This document shows, piece by piece, positions 42,719 through 52,481 of a stretch of 64,000 nt of DNA. The translations under genes were made by a program, and so were the position numbers. Source of the stretch: Fen-549 sp050011315 (GTDB taxonomy: Bacteria > Actinomycetota > Thermoleophilia > Gaiellales > Gaiellaceae); contig JBEKJI010000001.1 of NCBI GenBank assembly GCA_050011315.1, positions 124,001 through 188,000 of the forward strand, read 5' to 3'. The first letter of the stretch is position 1, and the number at the start of each line of letters is the position of its first letter. The notes beneath the pieces were generated by a model. The model was not told the origin of the DNA and did no database searches. It saw only the letters and a list, made by a program, of their open reading frames with translations.

Positions 42719-44653
42719 GTGAAACGTCCGAATCTCAAGCTCGGCGGCACCTCGGGGCCGGAGATCTGGCTCGGGGTCAACTACTGGTCGCGGGCGGGCG
42801 GGCCGGACATGTGGTCGGAGCTCGACGCCGAAGTGGTCGAGCAGGAGCTGCGCCAGCTGAAAGAGCACGGGATCGGGCTGATCCGATCGTTCCTCGTCTT
42901 TCCGCAGTGCATGCCCGAGCCCGGCGTGATCGACGCCGCGGTGCTCGATCTCTACGGCGTCTTCCTCGATCTCTGCGCGAAGACCGAGATGAAGACGATC
43001 CCGACCTTCATCGTCGGGCACATGTCGGGCTATGACCTGGATCCGGTCTGGCGCGAGGGACGTGATCTCTACTCCGATCCCTTCATGCTCGAGCAGCAAT
43101 CGATCTACGCGCGCGAGGTCGTACGCCGTTTTGCCGGGCATCCGGCCGTCGTGGCCTGGTTACTCTCGAACGAGATGCCGCTCTACGCGGGCAATGGCGA
43201 GCACGAGGCGGTAACGAACTGGGTCAAGACGCTCGTGCAGGCGGTCAGGGACGCCGGCGGCAGCCAGCCCGTGTCGGCGGGAGACGGCGCCTGGGGCATC
43301 GAGACGAGCGGCAAGGACAACGGCTTTCGCATCCGCGAGCTTAGGGACGTCGTCGACTACGTCGGCCCGCACGTCTACCCGCACGAGCGCGACGAGTGGC
43401 GCCAGCTTCTTACGGCCGCTTTCGTCTGCGAGCTCGACCACTTCGGTCTGCCGGTGATCATGGAGGAGTTCGGCGCCACCTCGGCCTTCGCCGACGACGA
43501 GGCGATCGCCGACTACTACCGCCACGTCCTGACGACGACGCTGCTCGCCGGCGCCACCGGCTGGGTCGCGTGGAACAACACCGACTTCGACCGGGTCGGC
43601 AAGGATCCCTACCGCCACCATGCCTTCGAGCTCCGCTTCGGGCTGGTGGACGCGCAGGGGCGGCCGAAGCCGCAGCTCGCCGAGCTGACCGCGCTCGGGA
43701 AGCTGCTAGATGAGATCGAGCTAGACCGCTGCGAGCGCGCCGAGACGAAGACAGCGATAGTCGTCAGCTCCTACCTGGAGGTCGGCTATCCCTTTATCGA
43801 TCCCGACATGCGGCCACTTGTCCGCGACTGCCTGCTCCAGTCGTACGTGGCGGCGCGCGCGGCCGACCTGGCGCCGGGCTTCACACGCGAGCTGGACGGC
43901 ATCGCCGAAGACGCCGCGCTTTTGATCGCCCCCTCGCTGCAGATGCTGACCGGCCCGGGCTGGGAAGCGCTGCAGGAACGCGCCGAGGCCGGTGCGACCG
44001 TCTACGTCTCCTACTTCACCGGCCACGGCCCCGGGCGCACGCCCTTCCACCCCGGCCTCTGGCACCCCGACCTGAACGCGTTCTTCGGCGTTCGGCACCT
44101 GCTTCGCTACGGGCTCGTCACCCCGATCGAGGACGACGAGATCGTCTGGCGCTTCGAGCGGGGCTTCGGCGCGCTCGAGGCCGGAGCGGAGCTGCGGTTT
44201 CGGACCCGAGGAAGTGAGGACGGGCGTTCGTTCCTGCCGCTGGAGCCGAGGGAGGCGGAAGTAGTCGCCGTGGACGCGCACGGGCGTCCGGCGCTCGTCA
44301 GGCGCAGGGCCAGCAAGGGCTCGATCATCCTCTCCGTCTACCCGCTCGAGTACATGGGCGCGCTCGGCAGAGCCGTCAATCCCGACGACACCGTTCGCCT
44401 CTACCAGGCTCTGGCGAGCGAGGCGGGCGCCGCGGCGCCGCTCCGGGTCGAGCGTCCGGACGTGCACGTCGACCGCCTCGTCCGCGACGACGGCAAGGTG
44501 TTCGCTTTCTTCGTCAACTACAGCCCGGAGCCGCTCGAGGTCGAGCCCGAGCTCGAAGGCGGCGCCACGCTGCACGAGCTGACGACCGGCGAGCCGCTCG
44601 CACGGATCGCGCTCGCAGCTCGAGGCGTCGCGGTCGCGGAACTGCGCACGTAG
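42719..44653 (+). CDS. intracellular TIM-barrel glycoside hydrolase (GH5/GH42-like)
   Basis: 644 residues from GTG with GGGAG upstream and no signal peptide. N-terminal barrel: LGVNYWSRAGGPDMW, acid/base Glu in WLLSNEMP (about 147), HVYPHERDEW and nucleophile Glu in IMEEFGATSAF. A middle beta-galactosidase-trimerisation/glutaminase-like domain follows (AALLIAPSLQMLTGPGWEAL, GATVYVSYFTGHG), then a small beta domain. This arrangement recalls GH42 enzymes or cytosolic mannan-oligosaccharide hydrolases. It would process oligosaccharides released by the exported GH5-like enzyme at 5793 (inference). Confidence 0.78.
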   Translation: MKRPNLKLGGTSGPEIWLGVNYWSRAGGPDMWSELDAEVVEQELRQLKEHGIGLIRSFLVFPQCMPEPGVIDAAVLDLYGVFLDLCAKTEMKTIPTFIVGHMSGYDLDPVWREGRDLYSDPFMLEQQSIYAREVVRRFAGHPAVVAWLLSNEMPLYAGNGEHEAVTNWVKTLVQAVRDAGGSQPVSAGDGAWGIETSGKDNGFRIRELRDVVDYVGPHVYPHERDEWRQLLTAAFVCELDHFGLPVIMEEFGATSAFADDEAIADYYRHVLTTTLLAGATGWVAWNNTDFDRVGKDPYRHHAFELRFGLVDAQGRPKPQLAELTALGKLLDEIELDRCERAETKTAIVVSSYLEVGYPFIDPDMRPLVRDCLLQSYVAARAADLAPGFTRELDGIAEDAALLIAPSLQMLTGPGWEALQERAEAGATVYVSYFTGHGPGRTPFHPGLWHPDLNAFFGVRHLLRYGLVTPIEDDEIVWRFERGFGALEAGAELRFRTRGSEDGRSFLPLEPREAEVVAVDAHGRPALVRRRASKGSIILSVYPLEYMGALGRAVNPDDTVRLYQALASEAGAAAPLRVERPDVHVDRLVRDDGKVFAFFVNYSPEPLEVEPELEGGATLHELTTGEPLARIALAARGVAVAELRT

Positions 44654-44846
44654 ACAGAACCACTACACAAGCCGATAATCGGGCTGGCTTTCTTGTTCCC
44701 ATCCAGGCACGGGGGAGAAAACGCCTGAGCGGCTTCCCGCCGGTAGTCGCAAGCCAAAACGGTCTCTGGCCGCGCATCGGCGCAGCAAACCCGCGAAGGC
44801 GGAACCGAACGCAAAACAGCTCGGGATCGTCTTCGAGAACGTAACG

Positions 44847-47036
44847 GTGGGAATGGCTCTCGCCGACCTCGATCGCCGCGACGTCGTCTGCAACCGAGCC
44901 CTGGCGGAGATGCTCGGCTACGAACAGAGCGAGCTGACAGCCAAGAGGGCGGACGACCTTCTACACCCGAGCGATCGCGAAGAGGCGCTGGCGGCCTTCG
45001 AGCGGCTCGTTCGCGGGGAGTCGGAAAGGGCTCAACTCGAGCTTCGGCTGCTGCACAAGGAGGGCAAGGCGGTCTGGGCGCGCGTAACCGGCTCGACCGT
45101 TCTCGACGAGAGCGGAAAACCCGTTTTCGTCGTCGGCAGCGCCGAAGACATAGGTGAGCACAAGCGCGCCGAGGAGGCTGCCATCACCGCTCGCGAATCG
45201 ATGGAGAGACTGATAGAGACGACCGATGCGATCGTCGTCCAGCTGAGCGCTGCCGGAGAGATCCAGTTCGTGAACCGCGCTTTCGAGGAGATCACCGGCT
45301 ATACGCGTGAGGATCTCGAAGACAAGAGCTGGTTCGAGACCCTGGTTCCGAGAGATCGCTACCCCGAGGTCTGGGAGGAGTTCCAGCGCCTCACCACCGT
45401 GGGGATGGCCGACAAATTCGAGAACCCGATCCTGACCAAGAGCGGCGAAGAGCGCTACATCGTCTGGCGGAACAGCAGCCTGCAGCAGGACGGCGAAATC
45501 GTCGGAACGATCTCGATCGGCATCGACATCACCGAACGAAAGAGAGCCGAGGAGGCGCTCAGGGATTCGGAGGAGAAGCTGCTCGCGGTTTTCACCTCGT
45601 CGCCGGTCGGACTGGCGGTCAGCGATGCGGACGGCGAGATCTACGACGTCAACCAGGAGTTCGAGCGGCTGTTCGAATGCCGGCACGACGAGGTGGTCGG
45701 CAAGACGTCGATCGAGCTCGGATTCTGGGCCGACCCGAAAGACAGGGAGCGGGTTACCGGCCTGATCGAGGAGGCCGGGCGAATCAAGAACTTCGAAGTC
45801 CAGATGCGGTCACAGAACGGTACGGCGATGACGATGAGTCTCGACGTCCACCTCGTCACCGTACGCGGCTTCTCCTACCTGCTTACTGCCTTCACCGACG
45901 TCACTGAACGTACACGCGCGGAGGAGCAGATCGCGCTCCTCAAGCGCACGATCGACGTCCACCCCGACGGTGCCTACTGGCTGGACAGCGACAACAGGTG
46001 CTTCTACGTCAACGACGCTGCCTGCACAGCCGTCGGCTACACCCGCGAGGAGCTGACCGGCAAACCCGTCAGTTTCCTCAATCCGAGCGCCACGCCCGAA
46101 ATGATGAAAACCGTCTGGGAACGGTTGCGAACCGACGGCTTCTTCTTTACCGAAACGGTGCACCGGCGTAAGGACGGCAGTGAGTTTCCAGTCGAGATCA
46201 TGGCGACCTATGTGCAGCTCGGCGGGAAGGAATACCACTGCACCTTCGCGCGCGACATCAGCGAGCGAAAGCAGCAGGAACGCGATCGCGCTCAACTCGC
46301 CGAGCAACTCGTGCAGGCGCAGAAGATGGAAGCGGTCGGCAGGCTCGCGGGCGGTGTGGCACACAACTTCAACAACATCCTCACCGCGCTGATCGGCTAC
46401 TGCGAGCTCCTGCTGGCAAAGCTCCTCGAGGGCGCCGATGGCCGCCAAGAGGCCGAGCAGATCAAGCTGGCAGCCGACCACGCAGCCTCAGTCACGCGTG
46501 AGCTTCTGCTCTTCAGCCGACGCGAGGCAGGACGGCGCGTGAAGCTCGATCTGAACGCGGTCGTCGTGCAGACGAGGTTGCTCCTGCGCGAGCTCATACG
46601 GAGCGATATCAAGATCGTCACCGCGCTCGCGCCGGTCGTTGCGCCGGTCGAAGCGAATCGCAGCCAGATCGAGCAGGCGCTGGTCAACCTCGTCCTCAAT
46701 GCGAGCGACGCGATGCCAAACGGCGGCGTGGTCGCGATCGAGACCGCCGATCTGGTGATCGACGAACAGCTGACCGAGGGTGGCGTCGTGCTCGATCCTG
46801 GACGCTACGTGACGCTGACGGTCAAAGACAGCGGCATCGGCATGGACAAGGAGACGCAGGCGCGCATCTTCGAGCCCTTTTTCTCGACCAAGAGACCCGA
46901 GCAGGGAAGCGGGCTCGGCCTCGCAACCGTGTACGGCATAGTCGAGGAATCGGGCGGGCGAATCCTGGTAGACAGCAAGCCGAACGCAGGCACGAAGTTC
47001 ACGATCTTCCTGCCTGCTCTCCCGAGCCGCGGCTAG
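44847..47036 (+). CDS. four-PAS-domain sensor histidine kinase
   Basis: 729 residues, soluble. PAS domains at about 1-108, 120-232, 243-358 and 365-475, each ended by a DITERKRAEE-type linker. The H box is GGVAHNFNNIL with His506. HATPase motifs are LVLNASDAMP, VKDSGIGMD, FEPFFSTK and GSGLGLATVYGIV. No receiver domain follows and no regulator is adjacent. The start is GTG 44847, but it cuts into the first PAS strand; in-frame PAS-like residues (LGIVFENVTVG) precede it without any ATG, GTG or TTG. Confidence 0.88.
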   Translation: MGMALADLDRRDVVCNRALAEMLGYEQSELTAKRADDLLHPSDREEALAAFERLVRGESERAQLELRLLHKEGKAVWARVTGSTVLDESGKPVFVVGSAEDIGEHKRAEEAAITARESMERLIETTDAIVVQLSAAGEIQFVNRAFEEITGYTREDLEDKSWFETLVPRDRYPEVWEEFQRLTTVGMADKFENPILTKSGEERYIVWRNSSLQQDGEIVGTISIGIDITERKRAEEALRDSEEKLLAVFTSSPVGLAVSDADGEIYDVNQEFERLFECRHDEVVGKTSIELGFWADPKDRERVTGLIEEAGRIKNFEVQMRSQNGTAMTMSLDVHLVTVRGFSYLLTAFTDVTERTRAEEQIALLKRTIDVHPDGAYWLDSDNRCFYVNDAACTAVGYTREELTGKPVSFLNPSATPEMMKTVWERLRTDGFFFTETVHRRKDGSEFPVEIMATYVQLGGKEYHCTFARDISERKQQERDRAQLAEQLVQAQKMEAVGRLAGGVAHNFNNILTALIGYCELLLAKLLEGADGRQEAEQIKLAADHAASVTRELLLFSRREAGRRVKLDLNAVVVQTRLLLRELIRSDIKIVTALAPVVAPVEANRSQIEQALVNLVLNASDAMPNGGVVAIETADLVIDEQLTEGGVVLDPGRYVTLTVKDSGIGMDKETQARIFEPFFSTKRPEQGSGLGLATVYGIVEESGGRILVDSKPNAGTKFTIFLPALPSRG

Positions 47037-47046
47037 TAGGGCGCTC

Positions 47047-47835
47047 CTAGCGGAGCAGCTTCTGCGCGATACCGCGAACCGTCTCCTCGCCATAGGCCGA
47101 GCCGGGATCGCCGTCGGTCATCACGCAAATGACGATCGTCTGCCCTCGCCGCTCGAGGCGAGCGACCTCGTGTATGAGCTGGCCGCGATCTGTTCCTCGC
47201 CAGCCGCCCTTGAAGAAGACCTTCCAGCCGCGCGGCCGCGCAACCTGGGGAATGCCCCAGCTCTCCCAGGAGACGACCGAAGAAAGCAGCGAGCGAGCGA
47301 AGGCGTAGTGGCGCGGATAGATGGCCTTGGACAGGTGCCCCATCAGCAGAGCCTGGTCGTTCGTCGTCAGTTGCGCGTTCGCCCAGTAACCGTAGATCGA
47401 GAAATGGCGCATGCCCAGACGGTTCGCGAGGTTATAAAGGCGACCGTCTCCGACCTGGTAGTAGATCTCGTCCGCGGCGTCGTTGTCCGACTCTGTGATC
47501 ATGGCGTAGAGATCGCTGCGGTCGGTCGAGGTCAGCGACTCGTGCTCGACCGTTTTCATGTTGAGGAAGCAGGCGAGGAGCATGGCCTTGATAACCGAGG
47601 CCGTGACGAACTGGCGGTCGCCGTCCAGCGAATAGCGCTTACCGCGCGAGTCGACGACGGTGAAGGAGATGATTCCGGCGCGCGAGCTCGCGTAGCGCTT
47701 CGCGGCGGCGACCTGCGCCGAGCTGGGAAAGGCCAGCCTGATGGAACGCTTGTAGTCTGGAATCGAGGCCAGCGCCGCCGGTCCGCACAGCGCCATGGCG
47801 GAGACGACGAGAAGTAGGAGCCGTGCTCGCGCCAT
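47047..47835 (-). CDS. secreted class A beta-lactamase-fold protein
   Basis: 262 residues with an N-terminal signal peptide. The SxxK motif is SVIK (Ser80), the SDN motif is ESDNDAADEI (about 117) and the third motif reads KGGWRGT in place of KTG. This is the beta-lactamase2/serine hydrolase type. Absence of a clear omega-loop ExxLN makes true beta-lactamase activity uncertain; it may be a D-Ala-D-Ala-interacting wall enzyme. It ends 10 bases from the convergent kinase. Confidence 0.8.
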   Translation of the reverse strand: MARARLLLLVVSAMALCGPAALASIPDYKRSIRLAFPSSAQVAAAKRYASSRAGIISFTVVDSRGKRYSLDGDRQFVTASVIKAMLLACFLNMKTVEHESLTSTDRSDLYAMITESDNDAADEIYYQVGDGRLYNLANRLGMRHFSIYGYWANAQLTTNDQALLMGHLSKAIYPRHYAFARSLLSSVVSWESWGIPQVARPRGWKVFFKGGWRGTDRGQLIHEVARLERRGQTIVICVMTDGDPGSAYGEETVRGIAQKLLR

Positions 47836-47915
47836 CGCCGAACTATTAGCGGACAGGCCGGGGGTTGTCGAGGCTCGTTATCCTGCATCGCAGCGATCGA
47901 GAGGGCAGGTGGCTG

Positions 47916-49124
47916 ATGAAAATCGTCGACGCGAAGGTTTTTGTCTGCAGCCCGGGTAGGAACTTCGTCACGCTCAAGCTGACGACCGAATCGGGATTAA
48001 CCGGCCTTGGCGACGCGACCCTGAACGGGCGCGAGCTGGCCGTCGCCAGCTACCTGACCGATCACGTCTGCCCACTTCTGCTCGGCCGCGACGCCGGGCA
48101 GATCGAGGACATCTGGCAGTACCTCTACAAGGGCGCCTACTGGCGGCGGGGGCCGGTGACGATGAACGCGATCGGCGCCGTCGATCTCGCCCTTTGGGAC
48201 ATCAAGGGCAAGGCGGCCGGGATGCCCGTGTACCAGCTACTCGGCGGCAAGGCGCGCGAGGGCGTGCTCGTGTACGGGCACGCAAACGGCGAGGACATCC
48301 CCTCCACCCTGCGCGCGGTCGAGGGCTTCCTCGAGCAGGGCTACCTGGCGGTGCGCGCCCAGGCGCTCGTGCCCGGCCTGGAGAAGATGTACGGCATCAC
48401 GAAAGAGCAGCTCCGCTACGAGCCGGCGGAGGGCGAGCTGCCGCTCGAGACGGTCTGGGAGACCCGCCCCTATCTCGAGTTCGTGCCCAAGCTCCTACAC
48501 GCCGTGCGCGACGAGCTCGGCTTCGACTTCCACCTGCTGCACGACGTCCACCACCGCCTGACGCCGATCGAGGCGGCCGAGCTGGGCAAGCGGATCGAGG
48601 ACTGCTCGCTCTTCTGGCTCGAGGATCCGGCGCCCGCCGAGCTGCAGGAGTCGTTCCGGATCATCCGCCGCCACACCACCACCCCGATCGCTGTCGGCGA
48701 GGTCTTCAACACGATCTGGGACTGCCAGCAGCTGATCAGCGAGCAGTTGATCGACTACATCCGCATGGACGCGGCCCACTCGGGCGGAATCACGCACCTG
48801 CGCAAGATCGCCGCGCTGGCCGAGCTCTACAACGTGCGCACGGGCTGCCACGGCGCCACCGACCTCTCCCCCGTGTGCCTGGCCGCGGCGCTGCACTTCG
48901 ACATCTCGGTGCCGAACTTCGGCATCCAGGAGTACATGCACCACACCAAGGAGACCGACTCGGTCTTCCCGCACGCCTACCACTTCGAGAACGGTTACCT
49001 GCACCCGGGCGAGGAACCGGGGCTGGGGGTCGAGCTGGACGAGAGCCTGCTCGAGCGCTTCCCCTACGAGCGGACATACCTTCCGGTCGCCCGCCTGCGC
49101 GACGGCTCGGTCACGAGCTGGTGA
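47916..49124 (+). CDS. D-mannonate dehydratase-type enolase-superfamily enzyme
   Basis: 402 residues from ATG 47916, the usual ManD/RspA length. Features are MKIVDAKVFVCSPGRNFVTLKL, DLALWDIKGKAAGMPVYQLLGGK, VYGHANG, metal ligands in HDVHHRLTP, FWLEDPAP and VGEVF, and the C-terminal HHTKETDSVFPHAY. It dehydrates D-mannonate to 2-keto-3-deoxygluconate. First gene of a three-gene hexuronate operon. Confidence 0.88.
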   Translation: MKIVDAKVFVCSPGRNFVTLKLTTESGLTGLGDATLNGRELAVASYLTDHVCPLLLGRDAGQIEDIWQYLYKGAYWRRGPVTMNAIGAVDLALWDIKGKAAGMPVYQLLGGKAREGVLVYGHANGEDIPSTLRAVEGFLEQGYLAVRAQALVPGLEKMYGITKEQLRYEPAEGELPLETVWETRPYLEFVPKLLHAVRDELGFDFHLLHDVHHRLTPIEAAELGKRIEDCSLFWLEDPAPAELQESFRIIRRHTTTPIAVGEVFNTIWDCQQLISEQLIDYIRMDAAHSGGITHLRKIAALAELYNVRTGCHGATDLSPVCLAAALHFDISVPNFGIQEYMHHTKETDSVFPHAYHFENGYLHPGEEPGLGVELDESLLERFPYERTYLPVARLRDGSVTSW

Positions 49125-49134
49125 AGAGCAAGCG

Positions 49135-49983
49135 ATGACGACGCCCGAGCGAGAGAGCTACCTCGAGCGCCTATTCGGCCTGGGCGGACGGGTCGCCGTC
49201 ATCACGGGCGGAAGCGGGGCGCTCGGAGGAGCGATCGCGCGCGGGCTGGCGCAGGCCGGAGCCCAGGTGGCCGTGCTCGCGCGCCGGCGCGGCCCGATCG
49301 ACGCCGTCGCCGAAACGATCGCCCACGAGGGCGGTAAGGCGATCGGGATCGAGGCCGACGTAACCGAGCGCACGCAGCTGGAGCGCGCGCGCGAGGCGGT
49401 GCTCGAGCGCTGGGGCCGCCTCGACGTGCTCGTCAACGCCGCCGGCGGCAACCTGCCCGAGGCGATCGTGAACGAGAGCATGTCCTTCTTCGACCTTCCT
49501 GCCGAGGCCTTCGAGCGGTCCGTTCGCCTCAACCTGCTCGGGACGGTGCTGCCGAGCCAGGTCTTCGCCCGGGCGATGAACGAGGGCGAGCCGGAAGGAC
49601 GCTCGATCATCAACATCTCGTCGGTGACGGCACGGCGGCCGGCGAGCGGCGTGGTCGCCTACGCGGCAGCCAAGGCGGGCGTCGACAACTTCACCCGCTG
49701 GCTGGCGGTGGAAATGGCGCGCCGCTACGACGGGCGCATTCGCGTAAACGCGATCGCGCCCGGTTTCTTCATCGCCGAGCAGAACAGAGCTCTTCTGCTC
49801 GACGCCGAGGGTAGCCTGACCGACCGCGGTGAGAGGGTGGTTCAGGCCACGCCGGCCGGCCGCTTCGGAATGCCCGACGAGCTCGTCTCGACCGTGCTCT
49901 GGCTCGCCGGCCCGGGCGCCTCCTTCGTGAACGGGACGGTCGTGACGGTGGACGGAGGAATGGACGCGTTCCGTGGCGTCTAG
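49135..49983 (+). CDS. uxuB: SDR-type D-mannonate oxidoreductase (fructuronate reductase)
   Basis: 282 residues. SDR with TGGSGALGGAIA, NAAGGNLPEAIV (characteristic of the UxuB SDR type), SSVTARRP and Y-x3-K in AYAAAKAG, ending VDGGMDAF. It interconverts fructuronate and mannonate. Set 10 bases after the dehydratase gene and overlapping uxaC by 11 bases. Confidence 0.85.
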   Translation: MTTPERESYLERLFGLGGRVAVITGGSGALGGAIARGLAQAGAQVAVLARRRGPIDAVAETIAHEGGKAIGIEADVTERTQLERAREAVLERWGRLDVLVNAAGGNLPEAIVNESMSFFDLPAEAFERSVRLNLLGTVLPSQVFARAMNEGEPEGRSIINISSVTARRPASGVVAYAAAKAGVDNFTRWLAVEMARRYDGRIRVNAIAPGFFIAEQNRALLLDAEGSLTDRGERVVQATPAGRFGMPDELVSTVLWLAGPGASFVNGTVVTVDGGMDAFRGV

Positions 49984-51415
49984 CCGGCCCTCCTTCTCCG
50001 ATCGCTTGCTGGGCGCGAGCGAGCCTGAGCGCGCGCTCGCCCGCCTCTTGTACGAGCCGGTCGCGAAACTTCCGATCGTGAGTCCGCACGGCCACGTCCC
50101 GGCCGAGCTCCTGGCCGACCCCGAGGCGCGCCCCGATCCGCCCGGACGCCTCTTCGTCACCGGCGACCACTACGTACTGCGCATGCTCTACTCACGGGGA
50201 ATACGGCTGGATGAGCTGGGCGTCCGGCCGCTCGACGGGGAGCCGGCGGAAGAGGACGACCGCAAGATCTGGCAGCGCTTCGCCGACAACTTCCAGCTCT
50301 TCGCCGGGACGCCGAGCGGACTCTGGACGGTCGGCACTCTGGCACAGGTGTTCGGGATAGAGGAGCGCCTCTCGAGCGCGAACGCCCAGGCGATCTACGG
50401 CCTCCTCGCCGAGCGGCTCGAGTCGGCGGACTTCGCTCCCAGGGCGCTGCTCGACCGCTTCGGTATAGAAGTGCTCGCGACGACCGACGCGGCCGAGTCG
50501 AAACTCGATGCCCATCAGCGTCTGCGCGAGGAGGGCTGGGGCGAGCGCGTGCGACCGACCTTTCGTCCCTACGCGGTCGTGAACCTCGGCGCCGTCGACT
50601 GGCGCGAGTCGCTGGAGAAGCTCGAAGCCGTCTGCGAGCGGGAGATCGGAGACTACCGGGCGTTCGTCGAAGCGCTCGAAGAGCGCCGCGAATACTTCAA
50701 GGCGCTCGGCGCGACCGCCACCGACCACGCCACCGAGTCGGTTCGGACCGAGAGGTTGTCCGAACGGGAGGCGGAAGCGATCTTCCGGCGAGCGCTGCGC
50801 GACGAGGTCGCGGCGGACGAGGCCCGGCGCTTCGGCGCGCACATGCTCTGGGAGATGGCCCGGATGAGCTGCGAGGACGGTCTGGTCATGCAGATCCGCG
50901 CCGGCAGCCTGCGCGATTACAACGACGAGCTACGGAAGCGCTTCGGCGCGGACATCGGCGCCGACATCCCGATCGCCCTCGACTGGACGCGCGGCCTGCG
51001 CCCGCTTCTCGCCGCCCACGGCAACGATCCGCGGCTGCGCCTCATCCTCTCCACCCTCGACGAGAGCACCTACGGCCGCGAGCTCGCTCCGCTCGCCGGC
51101 CACTACCCCGCTCTGCTCCTGGGCCCGCCCTGGTGGTTCCACGACAGCCCGAACGGCATCGCCCGCTATCTCGACTCGGTCGCGGAGACGGCCGGCTTCC
51201 GGAACCTGGCCGGCTTCGTCGACGACGCGCGCAACCTGGTCGCGATCCCGGCCCGCCACGATATCTGGCGCCGGGTCACCTGCGCCTGGCTGGCGGGGAA
51301 AGTGCTGCTCGGCATCCTCGACGAGGAGGACGCGGCACGGATCGCCGCCGAGCTTGCGTGTGGTCTGGCGCGGCGGGCGTACCGGCTACGCGATCGCGAG
51401 CGTCGTGACGTCTAG
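49973..51415 (+). CDS. uxaC: uronate isomerase
   Basis: 480 residues from GTG. Amidohydrolase-fold isomerase of glucuronate/galacturonate. Signatures are SPHGHVP (HxH near 38-40), FGIEVLATTDAAES, WEMARMSCEDGLVMQIRAGSLRDYN, ARHDIWRR. The -11 overlap with uxuB indicates co-expression. With ManD and UxuB it completes glucuronate to 2-keto-3-deoxygluconate; the following kinase and aldolase genes are not in this window. Confidence 0.93.
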   Translation: MASSRPSFSDRLLGASEPERALARLLYEPVAKLPIVSPHGHVPAELLADPEARPDPPGRLFVTGDHYVLRMLYSRGIRLDELGVRPLDGEPAEEDDRKIWQRFADNFQLFAGTPSGLWTVGTLAQVFGIEERLSSANAQAIYGLLAERLESADFAPRALLDRFGIEVLATTDAAESKLDAHQRLREEGWGERVRPTFRPYAVVNLGAVDWRESLEKLEAVCEREIGDYRAFVEALEERREYFKALGATATDHATESVRTERLSEREAEAIFRRALRDEVAADEARRFGAHMLWEMARMSCEDGLVMQIRAGSLRDYNDELRKRFGADIGADIPIALDWTRGLRPLLAAHGNDPRLRLILSTLDESTYGRELAPLAGHYPALLLGPPWWFHDSPNGIARYLDSVAETAGFRNLAGFVDDARNLVAIPARHDIWRRVTCAWLAGKVLLGILDEEDAARIAAELACGLARRAYRLRDRERRDV

Positions 51416-51648
51416 ACGGTCGCTGGCTCGGCGGCGCTGGCGTTGAGGTTGAGATCGAGGCACCAAACTCGAGCGAACGTCGTCCGCGCGGAGCGCTCGC
51501 CGGATTCGCCCCGGCGATGGAGGCGGCAGGCCCAGCAACAACGAGTTTCCGCTCAATGGAGGCGTCGAAAGCCTCCAACGGCTCTGAACTGCGACCGGAC
51601 GCGACAGTATTGTCCCGGTGTGGCGCCGCTCTTCCCCACGCTGATCGT

Positions 51649-52425
51649 ATGAGCGAGCTGGAGCGAGTTGCGCGCGAGGTCGCGGCGGAATGGCGCGTTG
51701 TGCTCGGACCGCCGTTCCACCTTTCTCGCTACTCGTTTGTTGCGCCCGCGGGTGACGACGCGGTGCTGAAGATCGTGCCCGCGGAGGACGAGGAATCGGA
51801 TCACGAGGCGAACGCGCTCGAGCTCTGGAACGGCGACGGCGCAGTTCGACTTCTGCGCCGCGACGCGGACAGAAAGGCAATGCTTCTCGAGCGGGCACGG
51901 CCCGGCACCGACCTCTCTCAGGTCGCAGAGGACGAGGCGATGGCGGTGGCTGTCGACGTCTCCGCACGGCTTTGGCGCCGGCCGCCGCCCGGAGCTCCGT
52001 ACCGCCGCGTCGCGGATCTTGCCCCCGTATAGCTGGAAGCCGTAGCCGATGAGTCCGAGCTCGTCGTCCAGGCACGAAAAGCGCTTGCCGGGCTCGGATC
52101 GCGGCCGACCACGATCGTGCATGGCGACTTACATCACCACAACGTGCTCCGGCACGGCGACCGCTACGTTGCCATCGACCCGAAGGCGGCGATCGGCGAG
52201 CCCGAGTTCGACGTGCCGCCATTCCTCTGGAACCCGATCGGAACAACGCCGACCGTCGAACGGACAGAGCAACGGATCGCGGCGTTTGTCGCGGCAGGTC
52301 TCGACGATGCGCGCATCCGCGCCTGGTCGATCGTCCGAGGCGTCTACTTGGGACTGCTGCCGCAAGACCCCTCGATCACGGAACCAGCGCAACTCGCAGT
52401 CGCCAGGATGCTGACCGCGGAATAA
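51649..52425 (+). pseudogene. aminoglycoside/hydroxyurea-kinase family gene with in-frame amber stop
   Basis: From ATG 51649 (MSELERVAREVAAEW) the frame runs to a TAG at 52030, then continues in the same frame to a TAA at 52423. The joined product is about 258 residues, near the size of APH(6)-type kinases. The N-half has the ATP-binding LKIVPAEDEESDHEANALELW. The C-half has the catalytic loop HGDLHHHNVL and IDPKAAIGEPEFDVPPFLWNP. The only lesion seen is the one amber codon. It is either a recent nonsense mutation or a read error. Confidence 0.85.
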
Positions 52426-52481
52426 ACCGTCAGGCCCGCGCAACGTCTTTCGCCGCGGAGCCTCTACTCGACGCCAAGCGC

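Noticed and set aside
48194..49138. 314-codon plus-strand frame inside the mannonate dehydratase gene
   Set aside because: Arg/Ala/Pro-rich plus-one shadow of the enolase-superfamily gene.
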